64,000 nt of DNA. It comes from Herbaspirillum sp. DW155. GTDB lineage: Bacteria; Pseudomonadota; Gammaproteobacteria; Burkholderiales; Burkholderiaceae_D. Shown piece by piece: positions 44,774 to 55,394 of this stretch. The stretch covers positions 1,240,001 through 1,304,000 of the forward strand of contig NZ_AP029028.1 in NCBI RefSeq assembly GCF_037076565.1, given 5' to 3'. Each line of letters starts with the position of its first letter. The first letter of the stretch is position 1. The notes beneath the pieces are model-generated. The model did not search any database, had not been told where the DNA came from, and saw only the letters and a list, made by a program, of their open reading frames with translations. Both the position numbers and the translations under genes were made by a program.

Positions 44774-45811
44774 TTATGAATCGACAGGCTGATTCAGGCG
44801 CGCCAACCTGTTTGTGCGCGCTCTTGTGTTGACGTACTGCTTGATGTTCATGGCGATCTCGACACGGTTGCGTCCGCTGTTCTTGGCGCGATAGAGTGCC
44901 GAATCGGCCAGGGAAAGAAGCGTAGTGCCATCCTGTCCGGATTGATAGGCCGCCACCCCGAAGCTGCATGTGCGCGTGTCGACAAAGGCGAAGCGATGTC
45001 GCTCGACAATCAGCCTTAGTTTCTCGGCCATGCACGAAGCAGCCTCGACGTCGCACTCCGGCAAGATCAGCAGAAACTCTTCTCCGCCCCAACGACCCAC
45101 GATGTCCGTGGCCCGGACGTTGGCCCGCAGAATCTCGGCAATCCGCACGAGAACAGCATCGCCAGCCGAATGTCCGAATTTGTCATTGACTTCCTTGAAG
45201 TGATCCACGTCGAGCAGTATCAGCGATAACTTTTTTTCGTATCGACGGGCACGCGTGATTTCGCTCTCAAGTGCTTCGTCCAGCTTCATTCTGTTGGCCA
45301 GGCCCGTCAATTTATCCGTGACGGCCAGCAGCGCAAGTTTTTCATTCAGCCGTTCTATGCGCTGTTCAGCCAGCTTGCGTCCTGTGATGACGTTGTGAGA
45401 AACGACGAAAAAATTTTCTGCCTCCAGCATCGGGGCGATGCGCATCATGAACCAACGCTGTTCATTGGGGCTATGGCATGGATACTCGTACTGAAAACAG
45501 GGTGCACCCGATTCGATAACGGCTCTGATGCCGGCATACACCTGTTGTCCATCGCCATCGCCACGGCTTCCCGCCGTATGGCATACGGCAAGATAGTTGG
45601 CGCCGATCCACCGGTATCCGGAGGGGATGCCATTCTCCTTGCCGAAGTCACACCAGGTCTTGTTCACGTAATGGATCACGCCAGTGCAATCGATCACGGC
45701 GATCTGACTGTCCAGAGAATCCAGCGCTGCCTGGAGCAGCCTGGGGAAATGGCTGGCCGCAGATTTGTCAGACTGCGAACGACGATGACGTTCTTCAAGG
45801 TCCGTCTTCAT
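44774..45811 (-). CDS. PAS-GGDEF diguanylate cyclase
   Basis: A 345-residue cytosolic diguanylate cyclase. A PAS-like sensor (LDSLDSQIAVIDCTGVIHYV, NKTWCDFGKENG; about 25-140) is followed by a short coiled segment and the GGDEF domain. The active site is RWGGEEFLLILPE, intact, with an I-site RATD five residues before it, so product inhibition is expected. The start at 45811 has GGAGG; a longer frame lacks such a site. It makes c-di-GMP, the activator of BcsA encoded 17 kb away, though a direct link is only a guess. Confidence 0.92.
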   Translation of the reverse strand: MKTDLEERHRRSQSDKSAASHFPRLLQAALDSLDSQIAVIDCTGVIHYVNKTWCDFGKENGIPSGYRWIGANYLAVCHTAGSRGDGDGQQVYAGIRAVIESGAPCFQYEYPCHSPNEQRWFMMRIAPMLEAENFFVVSHNVITGRKLAEQRIERLNEKLALLAVTDKLTGLANRMKLDEALESEITRARRYEKKLSLILLDVDHFKEVNDKFGHSAGDAVLVRIAEILRANVRATDIVGRWGGEEFLLILPECDVEAASCMAEKLRLIVERHRFAFVDTRTCSFGVAAYQSGQDGTTLLSLADSALYRAKNSGRNRVEIAMNIKQYVNTRARTNRLARLNQPVDS

Positions 45812-46712
45812 GCCCCTCCAATCCTCCAAGTTGATTAAACAGATCAGGATGAATATGCGCACAGTTGTCTGCGTCTTCAGAAGCGCGCACGACACAACAC
45901 GCCAGCTCTCATGGGCCGGGCCGATTACTTTGCACTGCTAGCGGGACTGCTGGTCAGTCTCCAGAAGTTGAAAGGGGACGATACGCAATGTGATTGACGA
46001 AGTGCGGCGAGGCTGCCCGCAGTAATGGTTGAGGTGTTCTGCTGTCTCTGACTGGCAGGCATGCTCATCTCGCGTGGGCAGCACCGGATGAGCCGTGACG
46101 ACGTTACGCATTTCCTTCCCCCCCATGACGCAACTGGTCTAGCGATATCGCTAATTTTTTTCTTGATGGTGGTGACCGGAATTCAGTGCCGACCAGCATT
46201 GCCTCAGGGCTCAGGGCAAGTAATTCGTGATCATCAACCTGAACGACACGCCGTTGTTTGCGCAACAATTTAGCGCGCGCATTTTCTGGTAAAACAGTGA
46301 GCCGGCATGATTGGTGAGTTTTGCCGGGATTCCCAACAACATCATCATCCCCGCTTAGTTTTCATCTTGTCGTAGACCCTGGAGGGTTGCGGATTCAACG
46401 TGGGATGGTGAGCTAACAAAAGATGCGATTCGCAACGTATTGGTCATGCCTGATGTCAGCAATACGTCAGGCAAATGCTAACGACTAAGTTAACTATTTT
46501 CAAGTGTTTAGTGTGAGCGTTGATTACCCGCTGCAGCGATGCCGGTCGCCGTTGAATCAAGCACAATGCACTGATCCACCAGTGCAGGGAATTCGATATA
46601 AATCGTTAGCGATTCCATCGATGCTGCTGGTGTGGATTTCAAATCATGATTCCCGATCACCCCACATCGCGCGCACAGCCGTGCTCAAAGACCGGCTGGC
46701 AGCCCGGACCGG
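45812..46712. other. Gene-free stretch
   Basis: About 900 bases with no supported gene; the reading frames present lack ribosome sites and family matches. It contains the promoters of the diguanylate cyclase gene. A short FAGIPNNIIIPA-like translation near 46320 might be debris of a lost gene. Confidence 0.35.
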
Positions 46713-47327
46713 TCAGGCGGGTTTTCCCAACAGCGCGCTGGACAGGAAATAGGCCATGACCGTTTCCACCATCTCATCGCTGATGTGTTGAGGATTGGAG
46801 ATTTTGTTGGCCTGAATTCCTTCGAACAGGGCCGCCAGTCCGAATGCAATATAAGACGGTGGCACCTCGAGCCTGATGCCCGTGGCCGTAGCGAACTTGT
46901 TGAGAATGTCGACGATGTGGGAGAGGGCGTCTTTGATCAGTTCGTTGAAGGCGGCCCGGAACTGCTCATTCCGAAACGCCAGGATGCGAGCCTCTGCCCA
47001 CAGGATGAACGCGTCGTTCTGATAGAACAGTGTCCGGTAGTACTTCAGCAGTGAGGTGCGCATTTCCATCGGGGTCGTCCCGGAAGAGGCTATCCGCGCG
47101 GCCTCCGTCGTCATCTGCTTGATGTTGTGCAGGAGCAGCTCAAGCAGCACGGACTCCTTGCCCTCGAAGTTCGAGTAGAACGCTCCCCGGGTGTAACCGG
47201 CTTCGGCGGTGATCTCTTCAATGGTGGCGCCAGCCAGTCCTTTTTGCAAAAACAGTTTCCTGGCCGCCTCAAGAAGGCGTTCTCTGGTTTCGTCTTTGCT
47301 TTGCTGGCGGGTCATTCGTTGCTTCAT
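46713..47327 (-). CDS. TetR-family transcriptional regulator
   Basis: A 204-residue TetR regulator of the AcrR type. The helix-turn-helix is GATIEEITAEAGYTRGAFYS, followed by NFEGKESVLLELL, a near-perfect family match. The C-terminal ligand domain resembles regulators with a TetR_C_6-like end. There is no adjacent efflux pump, so the regulator seems to be orphaned. Confidence 0.92.
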   Translation of the reverse strand: MKQRMTRQQSKDETRERLLEAARKLFLQKGLAGATIEEITAEAGYTRGAFYSNFEGKESVLLELLLHNIKQMTTEAARIASSGTTPMEMRTSLLKYYRTLFYQNDAFILWAEARILAFRNEQFRAAFNELIKDALSHIVDILNKFATATGIRLEVPPSYIAFGLAALFEGIQANKISNPQHISDEMVETVMAYFLSSALLGKPA

Positions 47328-47999
47328 GGGGCGTAGTTTAGCATCGGCATCCAGGTGATTCTTGATGAATTTCGGTACAGAGTGAATTGGAATGTCATTT
47401 GCATTTCTGATAAGAGGCTGCTTCCCTCCATTGCTGAGTGAAAGCGAGTAAAGATTTCACACTAAAAATCACAGGAGCGTGGTGTGGAAACGACGCCGCA
47501 TCCTCTGGGATATTGGCTTGTTCATCTGTCATCTGGCCCACAGGGCAGCGCCCCAAACCAATAAACAACAGAGATCAGCCCGATCATAAATACGGATTGT
47601 ATTCAGATACGCGATGAATTATAGTTTGACGCGGATGTCTCTGTTAGGCGTCATCATGTCGGGGGCATGGTGGCGCGGTTCAGGATATTCCAAGCGCTTT
47701 TTCGCAAATTCTGCACGGAGGAACGAACACCATGTCCCTCCGTCCTGCACCGTTTGCGCGTCGTTCTTCCCGAGCGCCGAGATAGTGACCGAATGCGTCG
47801 CCTTCTCTTACGTAGTCCGCAATGCCTAGCCTGAAGACAAATTCCACTCGTCCTCGCGACCCGCGGGCTGCTTTTGCAGTTCGCGATGCATTGTGCTTTC
47901 ACTCCACCCTAACCTTGATCTGAGCCAGAAAAAATCCTTCCGAGTCTGCACAAGAGAAGGAGACGATTCTTCCGTAGCCACGAATGGATTTACCCTGTC
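47328..47999. other. Gene-free stretch upstream of the first chemoreceptor
   Basis: About 670 bases with no supported gene. It should hold the chemoreceptor promoter; no clear sigma-28 type pair was found by eye. Confidence 0.3.
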
Positions 48000-49553
48000 A
48001 TGAGCATCGCCAAAAAACTCTACCTTCTCTCGTTTCTGATTGTGCTGGCCCTGGCCACCTTGTGCGGCGTCAATTATCACCAGATACACAAAGTCAACGC
48101 CTCCGTTTCCAAGATCGTCAACGATACGGTCCCCAGTGTGACGGACCTGGATCAGATCACTGCGTCGGTATTCAAGCTGCGTATCGCCGTCCTCAGCTAC
48201 ACCTTCATCAGTGACGAAGGCGTCAAGGCGCGTGCCAGAAAAGATATCGAGCAAGCCTATCAACTGGTGCAGCAAGCCCTGGCCCGTTATGAGACGCAGG
48301 ACATCTCGGATGACAAGGATCGGGCACTGTTTGCACAGGTCCAGAAAGACTTCGCAGCCTATAACAACATGAGGCTCAGCCTGCTGCAGCAATCCGATCC
48401 CGCCAAAGCCGCAGCGATGCTGATGCAGGGTACGGACCTGATTGCGGCACTGATGCAAAGCATCGATGCCGACAAGGCCTATAACCGCGAGCTGGCCAGG
48501 CAATATACCGATAATATTGATGCGACCATTTCGGCATCGACCGTCATCAACCTGATCGCATTCGTTGCCAGCACTGCGCTGATTTTGATCATCAGTCTCT
48601 GGCTGGCACGCCAGATTTCGCGGCGCCTGCAGTACGCCGGCCAGGTGGCCGAAAGCATCGGAGCCGGACGTCTCACGGTCGATGTGAACGATACGGGCAA
48701 AGACGAAATTTCCCGACTGATGCAGGCCATCGCAAAAATGCGCGGCAACCTCGAACGCGTGATTGAAGAAATCCAGCGCAGCACGGATGCAGTCTCGCTG
48801 GCCGCGGCCGAGATCGCCGAGGGCAACAGCGATCTGTCCCACCGGACTGAAAAGCAGGCCGCTTCCCTGGAAGAGACTGCCTCCAGCGTGGAGGAATTGC
48901 TCAGCGCCGTGCAGATGAATTCCACCAATGCCAGGTCGGCCAGTGAACTGGCGGTCAACGGATCGCAAGTGGCTGAGCGTAGCAGCAAGGAAATCAGCCA
49001 TGCGGTCCAGACCATGCATGAGATTGCCAGCAGCTCCGGTCGCATGTCGGAGATCATCAGCGTCATCGAAGGGATCTCTTTCCAGACCAATATCCTGGCG
49101 CTCAATGCGGCCGTGGAGGCTGCCCGTGCCGGAGAAAATGGCCGGGGCTTTGCGGTGGTGGCCACCGAAGTGCGTGCCCTGGCACAGCGCAGCTCCAGTG
49201 CCGCCAAGGAAATCAAGGATCTGATCGTCGCCTCGGTGGCTCAGATCGAAGAGGGAAAGCACATCGTTGAAGGGACCGTGGGCACGATCTCGGAAATCAC
49301 GTCCGCTTCCCGCACCACCAGGGAGTTGATGCACGAGATCGCCAATGCATCGGGCGAGCAAAGCTCGGGAATCGCCCAGATCAACGATGCCATCGTGCAG
49401 ATCGATCAGACCACTCAGCAGAATGCCTCCCTGGTCGAGCAGATTGCCGCTACTTCCGCGCTTCTGAAGGAGCAGGCCATGCTTCTGCAGAAAACCATTG
49501 CCTTCTTCGAGATACGGAACCGGCCGCATCATGATGATGTGATCGATGTCTGA
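48000..49553 (+). CDS. Methyl-accepting chemotaxis protein
   Basis: A 517-residue chemoreceptor: transmembrane segment 1 (about 7-25, YLLSFLIVLALATLCGV), a four-helix periplasmic sensor (TarH/4HB-like, about 30-185), transmembrane 2 (about 187-205), a HAMP domain and the long signalling coiled coil. The tip reads [20 protein letters not shown] then [20 protein letters not shown], the universal hairpin. There is no C-terminal NWETF-type CheR tether. Ligand unknown. Confidence 0.94.
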   Translation: MSIAKKLYLLSFLIVLALATLCGVNYHQIHKVNASVSKIVNDTVPSVTDLDQITASVFKLRIAVLSYTFISDEGVKARARKDIEQAYQLVQQALARYETQDISDDKDRALFAQVQKDFAAYNNMRLSLLQQSDPAKAAAMLMQGTDLIAALMQSIDADKAYNRELARQYTDNIDATISASTVINLIAFVASTALILIISLWLARQISRRLQYAGQVAESIGAGRLTVDVNDTGKDEISRLMQAIAKMRGNLERVIEEIQRSTDAVSLAAAEIAEGNSDLSHRTEKQAASLEETASSVEELLSAVQMNSTNARSASELAVNGSQVAERSSKEISHAVQTMHEIASSSGRMSEIISVIEGISFQTNILALNAAVEAARAGENGRGFAVVATEVRALAQRSSSAAKEIKDLIVASVAQIEEGKHIVEGTVGTISEITSASRTTRELMHEIANASGEQSSGIAQINDAIVQIDQTTQQNASLVEQIAATSALLKEQAMLLQKTIAFFEIRNRPHHDDVIDV

Positions 49554-49594
49554 CCGGCCAACGGAATTGCGGTCGTGCTGCGAAATGACAAGCC

Positions 49595-49882
49595 ATGCCA
49601 CGCATGTCCGGTGCCAGTCCACGACGAACTGAAGAAGGGCTGCACCGCAGAATGTCCCTCGCGAGGGGCGCGAAGGAGTTCCGTTTGATCAATCCTGCCG
49701 ATGATATGTCAGAGGAAGATGAGCAACGCATGTTGCTCTCCCAGCTGGCCAGGCTCAATGAAATCGCCCAGGCGTTGCAAGAGATCGCTGATGATCTCGT
49801 TCTCCAGTTTCAGGAGAAGGATATTCGGGGCATCAGATCCTCTGCCGCTGCGGCGTTGGAAAAAGCCAATAGACGCGACTAG
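49595..49882 (+). CDS. Hypothetical helical protein between chemoreceptors
   Basis: Not recognised. Up to 95 residues; internal starts at 49652 (MSLARG) or 49709 (MSEEDEQ) are possible. The second half is acidic and clearly helical (EDEQRMLLSQLARLNEIAQA, LQEIADDLVLQFQEK). It lies between two chemoreceptor genes on the same strand and might be cotranscribed. A role in signalling is only suggested by position. Confidence 0.5.
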   Translation: MPRMSGASPRRTEEGLHRRMSLARGAKEFRLINPADDMSEEDEQRMLLSQLARLNEIAQALQEIADDLVLQFQEKDIRGIRSSAAAALEKANRRD

Positions 49883-49987
49883 GCAAGCGTCGTCTTTGAT
49901 GGGATGACGGCCCTGGGGGTGAGGCAGCGTTGCATTCCCGGGTTCGTCGATGTGAATCAACAATTGATAATAAATGGATGGGAAGGT

Positions 49988-51541
49988 ATGTCGTTCTTGA
50001 ACAGGTTGTCGGTAGGAAGGCGTCTGGCATTGGGTTTCGCCTTGATCATCGCGCTGATCATCGTGATGTTGCTGGCGATGCAGGCGCAGTTGAAGGAAGT
50101 GCAGCGAGCCAACACGATTCTTCAGCAGGAGCAGGCCGAGCGGCTTGCGCTGGCCAAGGAATGGCGTGAAAACATCATCGTGAACGTGGCCCGCGCACTG
50201 GCGCTTGGGGTCACCGCCAATGAGACCTTGCTGAAGTTCTTCTCGGACGACATGGCTTATCTGGTCAAGCGCACCACCGAGATCCAGAAGCGCTACGCTG
50301 AACTCGACGTGAGCGACGAAGGCAAGGCGATCCTGGCGCGCATGGCGGAGGAGCGCAAACGCTATCTGGTGGTGCGTCAACAGCTGGAAGAGGTGGGCGC
50401 CGATGCCCAGACCCGGCAAAAGCTGGTGTACGACATGAAGTCCATCTCAACGGCCTACGTGAATGCAGGCAGCGAACTGGTCCGTTATCAGGAGCGGCGC
50501 ACGGCTGAATTCGGCGGGAAAATCGAAGACGCCATTCAAAAATCGAAGATGGTTCTGCTGAGCATTACGACGGCAAGCATCGTCTTTTCGATACTCCTGG
50601 CGTGGTTGCTGACGCGAAGCATTGCGTCGCCTTTGCGCGAGATGGAACGCATCACCCTGAAAATTGCAGAAGGCGATCTCAGCAGCACGGTCCCCGTCCT
50701 GCACGGGAAGTCGGAGATTGCCAGTTTCTCGAGAAACGTCGGCAGCATGCAAGAGTCCCTGCGCTCGCTGGTCAGCAAGTCCCGCCGTGCTGCGCTCGCG
50801 GTCAGTCAGGCCAGCACTGAAGCAGCGGCCGGCAATAGCGATCTGAGCGGAAGAACGGAGCAGGCCGCGTCCAGTCTTGAAGAAACCGCCAGCGCCATGG
50901 AACAGATCGCCGCGACCGTCCAGCAATCGGCGGACTTCGCGCGCGCGGCCAGTGCACAGGTGTCCCAGGCATCCGAGGTCGCGCAGCATGGCGGCCAGGT
51001 GATGAGCGATGTGGTCCAGACGATGGACCGTATCGATGAGGCCAGCCGCAAGATTGCTGACATCATCGGCGTGATTGACGGTATCGCCTTCCAGACCAAT
51101 ATCCTGGCGCTCAATGCCGCAGTGGAAGCGGCGCGTGCGGGTGAGCAGGGACGCGGTTTTGCCGTGGTCGCCTCGGAGGTGAGAAGCCTGGCCCAGCGCA
51201 GCGCCACCGCCGCCAGAGAGATCAAGGATCTCATTTCTGCCTCGCTGGCCGCCGTGGAGGGCGGTTCCAGCCTGGTCAACAATGCCGGCAAGATCATCCA
51301 GGATGTCGTGCAGAATGTTGACCTGGTGCGTCAGACCATTGCCGAGATTGCCGTGGCAGCGCAAGAGCAGAGCCGGGGCGTGGGCGAGATCAATGAGGCG
51401 ATTTCCCAGCTGGAACAGGCCACGCAGCGCAATGCGGCGCTGGTCGAGGAAACCAATTCCGCTACCACGCAACTGAATCAGCAGGCCAGCGTACTGGCCG
51501 AGGTCATCAGTGACTTCAAGCTTCCGGAGCAATATCAATAA
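49988..51541 (+). CDS. Methyl-accepting chemotaxis protein
   Basis: A 517-residue chemoreceptor built like its neighbour: TM1 (about 13-31, [19 protein letters not shown]), a periplasmic four-helix bundle, TM2 (about 185-203, [17 protein letters not shown]), HAMP, then the signalling domain with [20 protein letters not shown] and [20 protein letters not shown]. Equal length but different sensor domains suggest an old duplication with altered ligand choice. Confidence 0.94.
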   Translation: MSFLNRLSVGRRLALGFALIIALIIVMLLAMQAQLKEVQRANTILQQEQAERLALAKEWRENIIVNVARALALGVTANETLLKFFSDDMAYLVKRTTEIQKRYAELDVSDEGKAILARMAEERKRYLVVRQQLEEVGADAQTRQKLVYDMKSISTAYVNAGSELVRYQERRTAEFGGKIEDAIQKSKMVLLSITTASIVFSILLAWLLTRSIASPLREMERITLKIAEGDLSSTVPVLHGKSEIASFSRNVGSMQESLRSLVSKSRRAALAVSQASTEAAAGNSDLSGRTEQAASSLEETASAMEQIAATVQQSADFARAASAQVSQASEVAQHGGQVMSDVVQTMDRIDEASRKIADIIGVIDGIAFQTNILALNAAVEAARAGEQGRGFAVVASEVRSLAQRSATAAREIKDLISASLAAVEGGSSLVNNAGKIIQDVVQNVDLVRQTIAEIAVAAQEQSRGVGEINEAISQLEQATQRNAALVEETNSATTQLNQQASVLAEVISDFKLPEQYQ

Positions 51542-51653
51542 CTGAAGCGTCAAGATTGTCGAGGCGGCGCTCACCTTCACCGGGTGGCCCGCCCCGACCG
51601 CAGCGTCCGGGAACAGTACCGTCCAGCGGTAGAACCTGTGCGCTGTGCGATCC

Positions 51654-52046
51654 TCAGGCGGCCTGCTCCAGCGCCGCCGCGATGGCATCAGGCACGAACG
51701 GGCGGTTGTTCATGAAGCAGGCGCCCACGAAGACAGCCTCTGCATAAACGACCTCGCCCACCTTGATCTGCTGGACGAAGTTGACCCGGCTGCGCTTCTC
51801 ATGCTTTTGCAGTGAGCAGGTGACTTCCATGGTGTCGCCTTTCTGCAGGCTCTTGCGAAAGCGTAACGAGTACTCCAGCACCATGAACACCTGGCCCTGT
51901 TTGAACGCCTCTTCGATATCGATGCCCAGTGCCTCTTTCAAAAAGGCATGGCGCGTCCATTCCATATAAAACGGGTAATAGAGGCCATCGACCACGCCTT
52001 GAAAATCGATATGCCTGGGGTCTACGTCAAATTGTTTTGTGAACAC
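51654..52046 (-). CDS. Acyl-CoA thioesterase (4HBT family)
   Basis: A 130-residue hotdog-fold thioesterase. The active-site stretch is DPRHIDFQGVVDGLYYPFYM, close to the 4-hydroxybenzoyl-CoA thioesterase motif (D...G.v.h..y..w), with WTRHAFLKEALGI next. It hydrolyses an acyl-CoA of unknown type. It is monocistronic, on the opposite strand from its neighbours. Confidence 0.85.
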   Translation of the reverse strand: MFTKQFDVDPRHIDFQGVVDGLYYPFYMEWTRHAFLKEALGIDIEEAFKQGQVFMVLEYSLRFRKSLQKGDTMEVTCSLQKHEKRSRVNFVQQIKVGEVVYAEAVFVGACFMNNRPFVPDAIAAALEQAA

Positions 52047-52247
52047 GGCTTTGCTCCATCGGGTCAGTCAAACTGCCAACACGATAACCGCAACAAGACC
52101 GGACGTCCACCGTCCACGCTTCAGACCGCCATGTGACTTGCCCGTAAAGCGGTGTGAAGACATATATGGTTTCGCAAATCCCGTTACCATTGCGCGTTAT
52201 TGCATTCACGCGCTTCTGTTCTGACGTCTTCCTGTCGCCCTCTGCTC

Positions 52248-53336
52248 ATGCTGCCCATCCTCTCCCTCTCCCGTGCCAGGACAGCCCTTGCTGCCGGCCT
52301 CTTCAGCCTGCTTGGTGGTCTGCTCATGCTCGCGCCTGACGCCTCTGCCCAGAGCGGCCCCGCTGTCGAAGCGCCGGCCTATGGAGCGCAACTGGAGGGC
52401 TTCGCCTATCGCTGGCCGGTCTCGCGCTTTCGTTTCCACTCCCAGCGGCAGGACGTCGAGATGGCCTATCTGGATGTGGCCGCAGCGCCCGGCAGTACGC
52501 ATCGTGGCACCGTGGTACTGCTGCATGGGAAGAACTTCTGTGCCGGCACCTGGGAAGCCAGCATCGATGTGCTCAGCCATGCCGGCTATCGGGTGATCGC
52601 ACCGGACCAGATCGGTTTCTGCAAATCCAGCAAGGTCGAGAACTACCAGTTCAGCTTTGCGCAACTGGCCGCCAACACGCATGCCTTGCTGACCTCGCTG
52701 GGCATCGATGATCCCATCCTGATCGGTCATTCCACGGGCGGCATGCTGGCCATCCGCTATGCGCTGTCCTATCCGGACCAGACCCGCCAGCTGGTGCTGG
52801 TCGATCCCATCGGCCTGGAGGACTGGCGCGCCAAGGGCGTGCCGCCGGTGTCGGTGGACCAGTGGTATGCACGTGAACTGGGCACCACCGCCGAGCGCAT
52901 CCGCAACTATGAGCGCGCCACGTATTTTGCCGGCCAGTGGAGCGCCGCCTATGAGCGATGGGTGCAGATGCTGGCCGGGATGTACCGCGGCCCTGGCAAG
53001 GAAGTGGTGGCATGGAATTCCGCCTTGCTCTACGACATGATCCTCACGCAGCCGGTGTATTACGAACTGAAGAGCCTGAAGACGCCGACGGTACTGATGA
53101 TCGGCGACCAGGACCGTACCGCCATCGGCAAGGAATTCGCCCCGCCTGAATTGCGCGCCGCGCTGGGCAATTATGCGGTCCTCGGACGCGAGGCCGCAGC
53201 ATTGATTCCGCATGCCCGGCTGGTGGTGTTCACCGGCGCCGGCCATGCGCCGCAGATGCAGATGCCTGAACTGTTTCATGCGCAGTTGCTCAAGAGTCTG
53301 GATCCTGAGCCAGGCCAGGCGCAGCGCACGCCATGA
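52248..53336 (+). CDS. Exported alpha/beta-hydrolase
   Basis: A 362-residue serine hydrolase with a signal peptide ending APDASAQS. The oxyanion-hole HG motif is VVLLHGKNFCAGTW, the nucleophile elbow is LIGHSTGGM and the acid is probably in LMIGDQDRTAIG with His in FTGAGHAPQMQ. This resembles epoxide-hydrolase/haloperoxidase-type enzymes, here sent to the periplasm. ATG 52248 is chosen; a TTG further upstream would lengthen the signal. Confidence 0.88.
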   Translation: MLPILSLSRARTALAAGLFSLLGGLLMLAPDASAQSGPAVEAPAYGAQLEGFAYRWPVSRFRFHSQRQDVEMAYLDVAAAPGSTHRGTVVLLHGKNFCAGTWEASIDVLSHAGYRVIAPDQIGFCKSSKVENYQFSFAQLAANTHALLTSLGIDDPILIGHSTGGMLAIRYALSYPDQTRQLVLVDPIGLEDWRAKGVPPVSVDQWYARELGTTAERIRNYERATYFAGQWSAAYERWVQMLAGMYRGPGKEVVAWNSALLYDMILTQPVYYELKSLKTPTVLMIGDQDRTAIGKEFAPPELRAALGNYAVLGREAAALIPHARLVVFTGAGHAPQMQMPELFHAQLLKSLDPEPGQAQRTP

Positions 53337-53389
53337 GGGCCGCTCGGATCGCTGCGGTTTTCCTTTAAGGCTGCGTGTCGCGCCGGGTA

Positions 53390-54943
53390 TTACTTCCCCC
53401 CCGCCGACGCCGCCAGCCGGTCAAAATCCGCATCCAGTTTCTGCAGCGATCCGGCAATGTACTGCCGCCTGTCCTTGATCCACGCATCCTGCTGTGCCAC
53501 GCGCGCGGTGGCTTCGCGCAGCATGCGGTCCATCTCGGCCGGTTGCGGTCCGCCCACGGTGGCGCGGTTGCGCACGATGGCCACCGGGTCGAGGGTGCTG
53601 CGGAACTCCTGTTCCGACATCGGCAGCGCCTGCGGGAATTCCGAATTCAGCACCGCTTCGTGATAGATGCGCTGCGCCTGTGCATAGGGAAAATCGAGCG
53701 GACGGATATTGTTGGCCTTGGCGTATTCCACGACCTCCGAGGCGAAGTGATGTCCCACGCGGAAGGGCAGCTTGTACTTGCGCATCAGGACGTCGGCCAG
53801 TTCCTGGGAAGCGGTCCAGTCGCTGTTGAGTTCTTCCAGCGCGCGTTGCGGATCGATGACCAGCGCACCCAGGATGCTCTCCCAGTTCTTGAGCACCTTG
53901 ACCGTGTTCATCACCATCTCCTTGGTGGGCTTCACATCCTTGGCATCGCTCATGCCGGGCGGCAGGTTGTGCGCCACGATGGCCGTGCCCATGCCTTCGG
54001 CGAGTACCGTGGACGCATCGCGCCGGGTGCTGTTGAGCAGGCCCGGATTGCGCTTCTGCGGCATGGCCGAGGAGACATAGGTATTGGCACCGCCTTCCTG
54101 CAGCAGGATCCACGGACGCGGTTGCGCATATTGCGTCATCACGTCCTGGATGAAGGTGCCGGCATGCAGGGCAATGGAGGACACCAGCGCACCGGCTTCC
54201 ACCGGACCGTCCACGGCCGACAGTTGCGCGGCGTCATAGGCATTGTCGACGATGGCCGCAAAGCCCAGATAGTCGGCCATGCGCTGGCGGTTCAGCGGCC
54301 AGCTGGTGCCGTTGAGGACGGTGGTGCCCATGGCCGAGCGGTCCAGTCGCACATAGGCCTGGCGCAGGCGCTGCGCATCCCGGTCCAGCGCCGCCGCAAA
54401 GCCCAGCAGGTAGTGGCCATAGCTGTTGGGCTGGGCGGCCACGCCATTGGTGTAGTTGGGCACGATGGTGTCGCGCTGGCTGGACGCCAGCTTCACCAGT
54501 GCGGCGGTGGTGGCGTTGAGCTGGGCGGCCAGGGTCAGCAGGTCTTCGCGCAGGATGGCCGCGCGCAGCGTGGAGAGCATGTCCTGGCTGGACCGCCCCG
54601 CATGCAGCAGCGTGATCTGCGGACCGGCGGCCTGGATCAGCAGCGGCTCGAAGGTGATCACCAGCGTCGGCCGTCTGGCGCCCGGCAGTTCGCCATCGGC
54701 CAGCACCTTGCGGATGCCCTTGACGATGAGCGGCGTCATCGACTTGTCCAGCAAGCCTTCGTCGGTATTGATGACGGCGGTGGCCTTGTTGATTTCGCCG
54801 AGCCAGAAAAATTCATCATGGCGCGGGGGCTGCTGCGCGTGCAACGGCGCAGTGCACAGCAGGGCGGCGGACAGGACAAGGGCTTGGCTGGAAAGCTTGG
54901 GCAAGGTGGTCTCCCGGGGCGATGTTGTGTTGAGGGTGCTCAT
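53390..54943 (-). CDS. Argininosuccinate-lyase-fold protein with signal peptide
   Basis: A 517-residue member of the aspartase/fumarase superfamily. The superfamily signature appears as SSAMPQKRNPG, and LLHAGRSSQDMLSTLRAAIL matches the substrate-binding 'GRS..D' of argininosuccinate lyases. An N-terminal hydrophobic signal (SSQALVLSAALLCTAPLHAQ, about 18-37) indicates export to the periplasm, which is atypical for this cytosolic family. The catalytic Ser loop is retained, so activity is possible. The substrate is unknown and no other arginine gene is near. Confidence 0.85.
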   Translation of the reverse strand: MSTLNTTSPRETTLPKLSSQALVLSAALLCTAPLHAQQPPRHDEFFWLGEINKATAVINTDEGLLDKSMTPLIVKGIRKVLADGELPGARRPTLVITFEPLLIQAAGPQITLLHAGRSSQDMLSTLRAAILREDLLTLAAQLNATTAALVKLASSQRDTIVPNYTNGVAAQPNSYGHYLLGFAAALDRDAQRLRQAYVRLDRSAMGTTVLNGTSWPLNRQRMADYLGFAAIVDNAYDAAQLSAVDGPVEAGALVSSIALHAGTFIQDVMTQYAQPRPWILLQEGGANTYVSSAMPQKRNPGLLNSTRRDASTVLAEGMGTAIVAHNLPPGMSDAKDVKPTKEMVMNTVKVLKNWESILGALVIDPQRALEELNSDWTASQELADVLMRKYKLPFRVGHHFASEVVEYAKANNIRPLDFPYAQAQRIYHEAVLNSEFPQALPMSEQEFRSTLDPVAIVRNRATVGGPQPAEMDRMLREATARVAQQDAWIKDRRQYIAGSLQKLDADFDRLAASAGGK

Positions 54944-55060
54944 CAGAGCAGGGGCCTATCTTAGCGGGCAATCGGGTTTTCGTTTTGCACGCTGGCGTTC
55001 GGTCGGGAGATCAGCCGATGGCATTGACCAGGTTCTCACCGCCGCTCACTTCTCGCGGCG

Positions 55061-55264
55061 GCGCAGGCCGGTGTGGGCATCGGCATGTTCAACCGGGCCT
55101 CGCTGGTGGGCGAGTTGTGCCGTCCGGATATCGTCACCGTCCTCGATGCCTATGTGGCCGAGACGCGTGACATCAGCCTGGTCTGGCCACGCCGCCGCTT
55201 CATCCCGGCGCGGGTGCGGGTGGTGACCGATTTTTTTGCTGCCGAGCTGGCACGCAGGCTGTGA
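55061..55264 (+). pseudogene. LysR-family regulator, C-terminal fragment
   Basis: The frame reads AQAGVGIGMFNRASLVGELC and then VWPRRRFIPARVRVVTDFF, AAELARRL. This is the last 65 residues of a LysR effector domain ('G.Gia..p.......l..vL', 'p.rvR.f.DFl...l'). The rest is absent and no start exists, so it is a remnant. Confidence 0.75.
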
Positions 55265-55344
55265 GCGGCTGAGCGGGCAGGGGGGCTTACCGGGGCTTCA
55301 CTTTTTGTGGGGTAAATATGGCTGGTCAGGCTGAAAAGGCTATA

Positions 55345-55360
55345 CTGTGCATCCATACAG
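55345..55360. promoter_or_regulatory. LexA (SOS) box
   Basis: CTGTGCATCCATACAG is a perfect CTGT-N8-ACAG site, with extended flanks (TA before). It lies 34 bases before the ATG of the FAN1-type nuclease, where a repressor would block the promoter. Confidence 0.8.
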
Positions 55361-55394
55361 TTGTTGCCCGCTTCTTTTTCGCGCTTGTTCCCCG

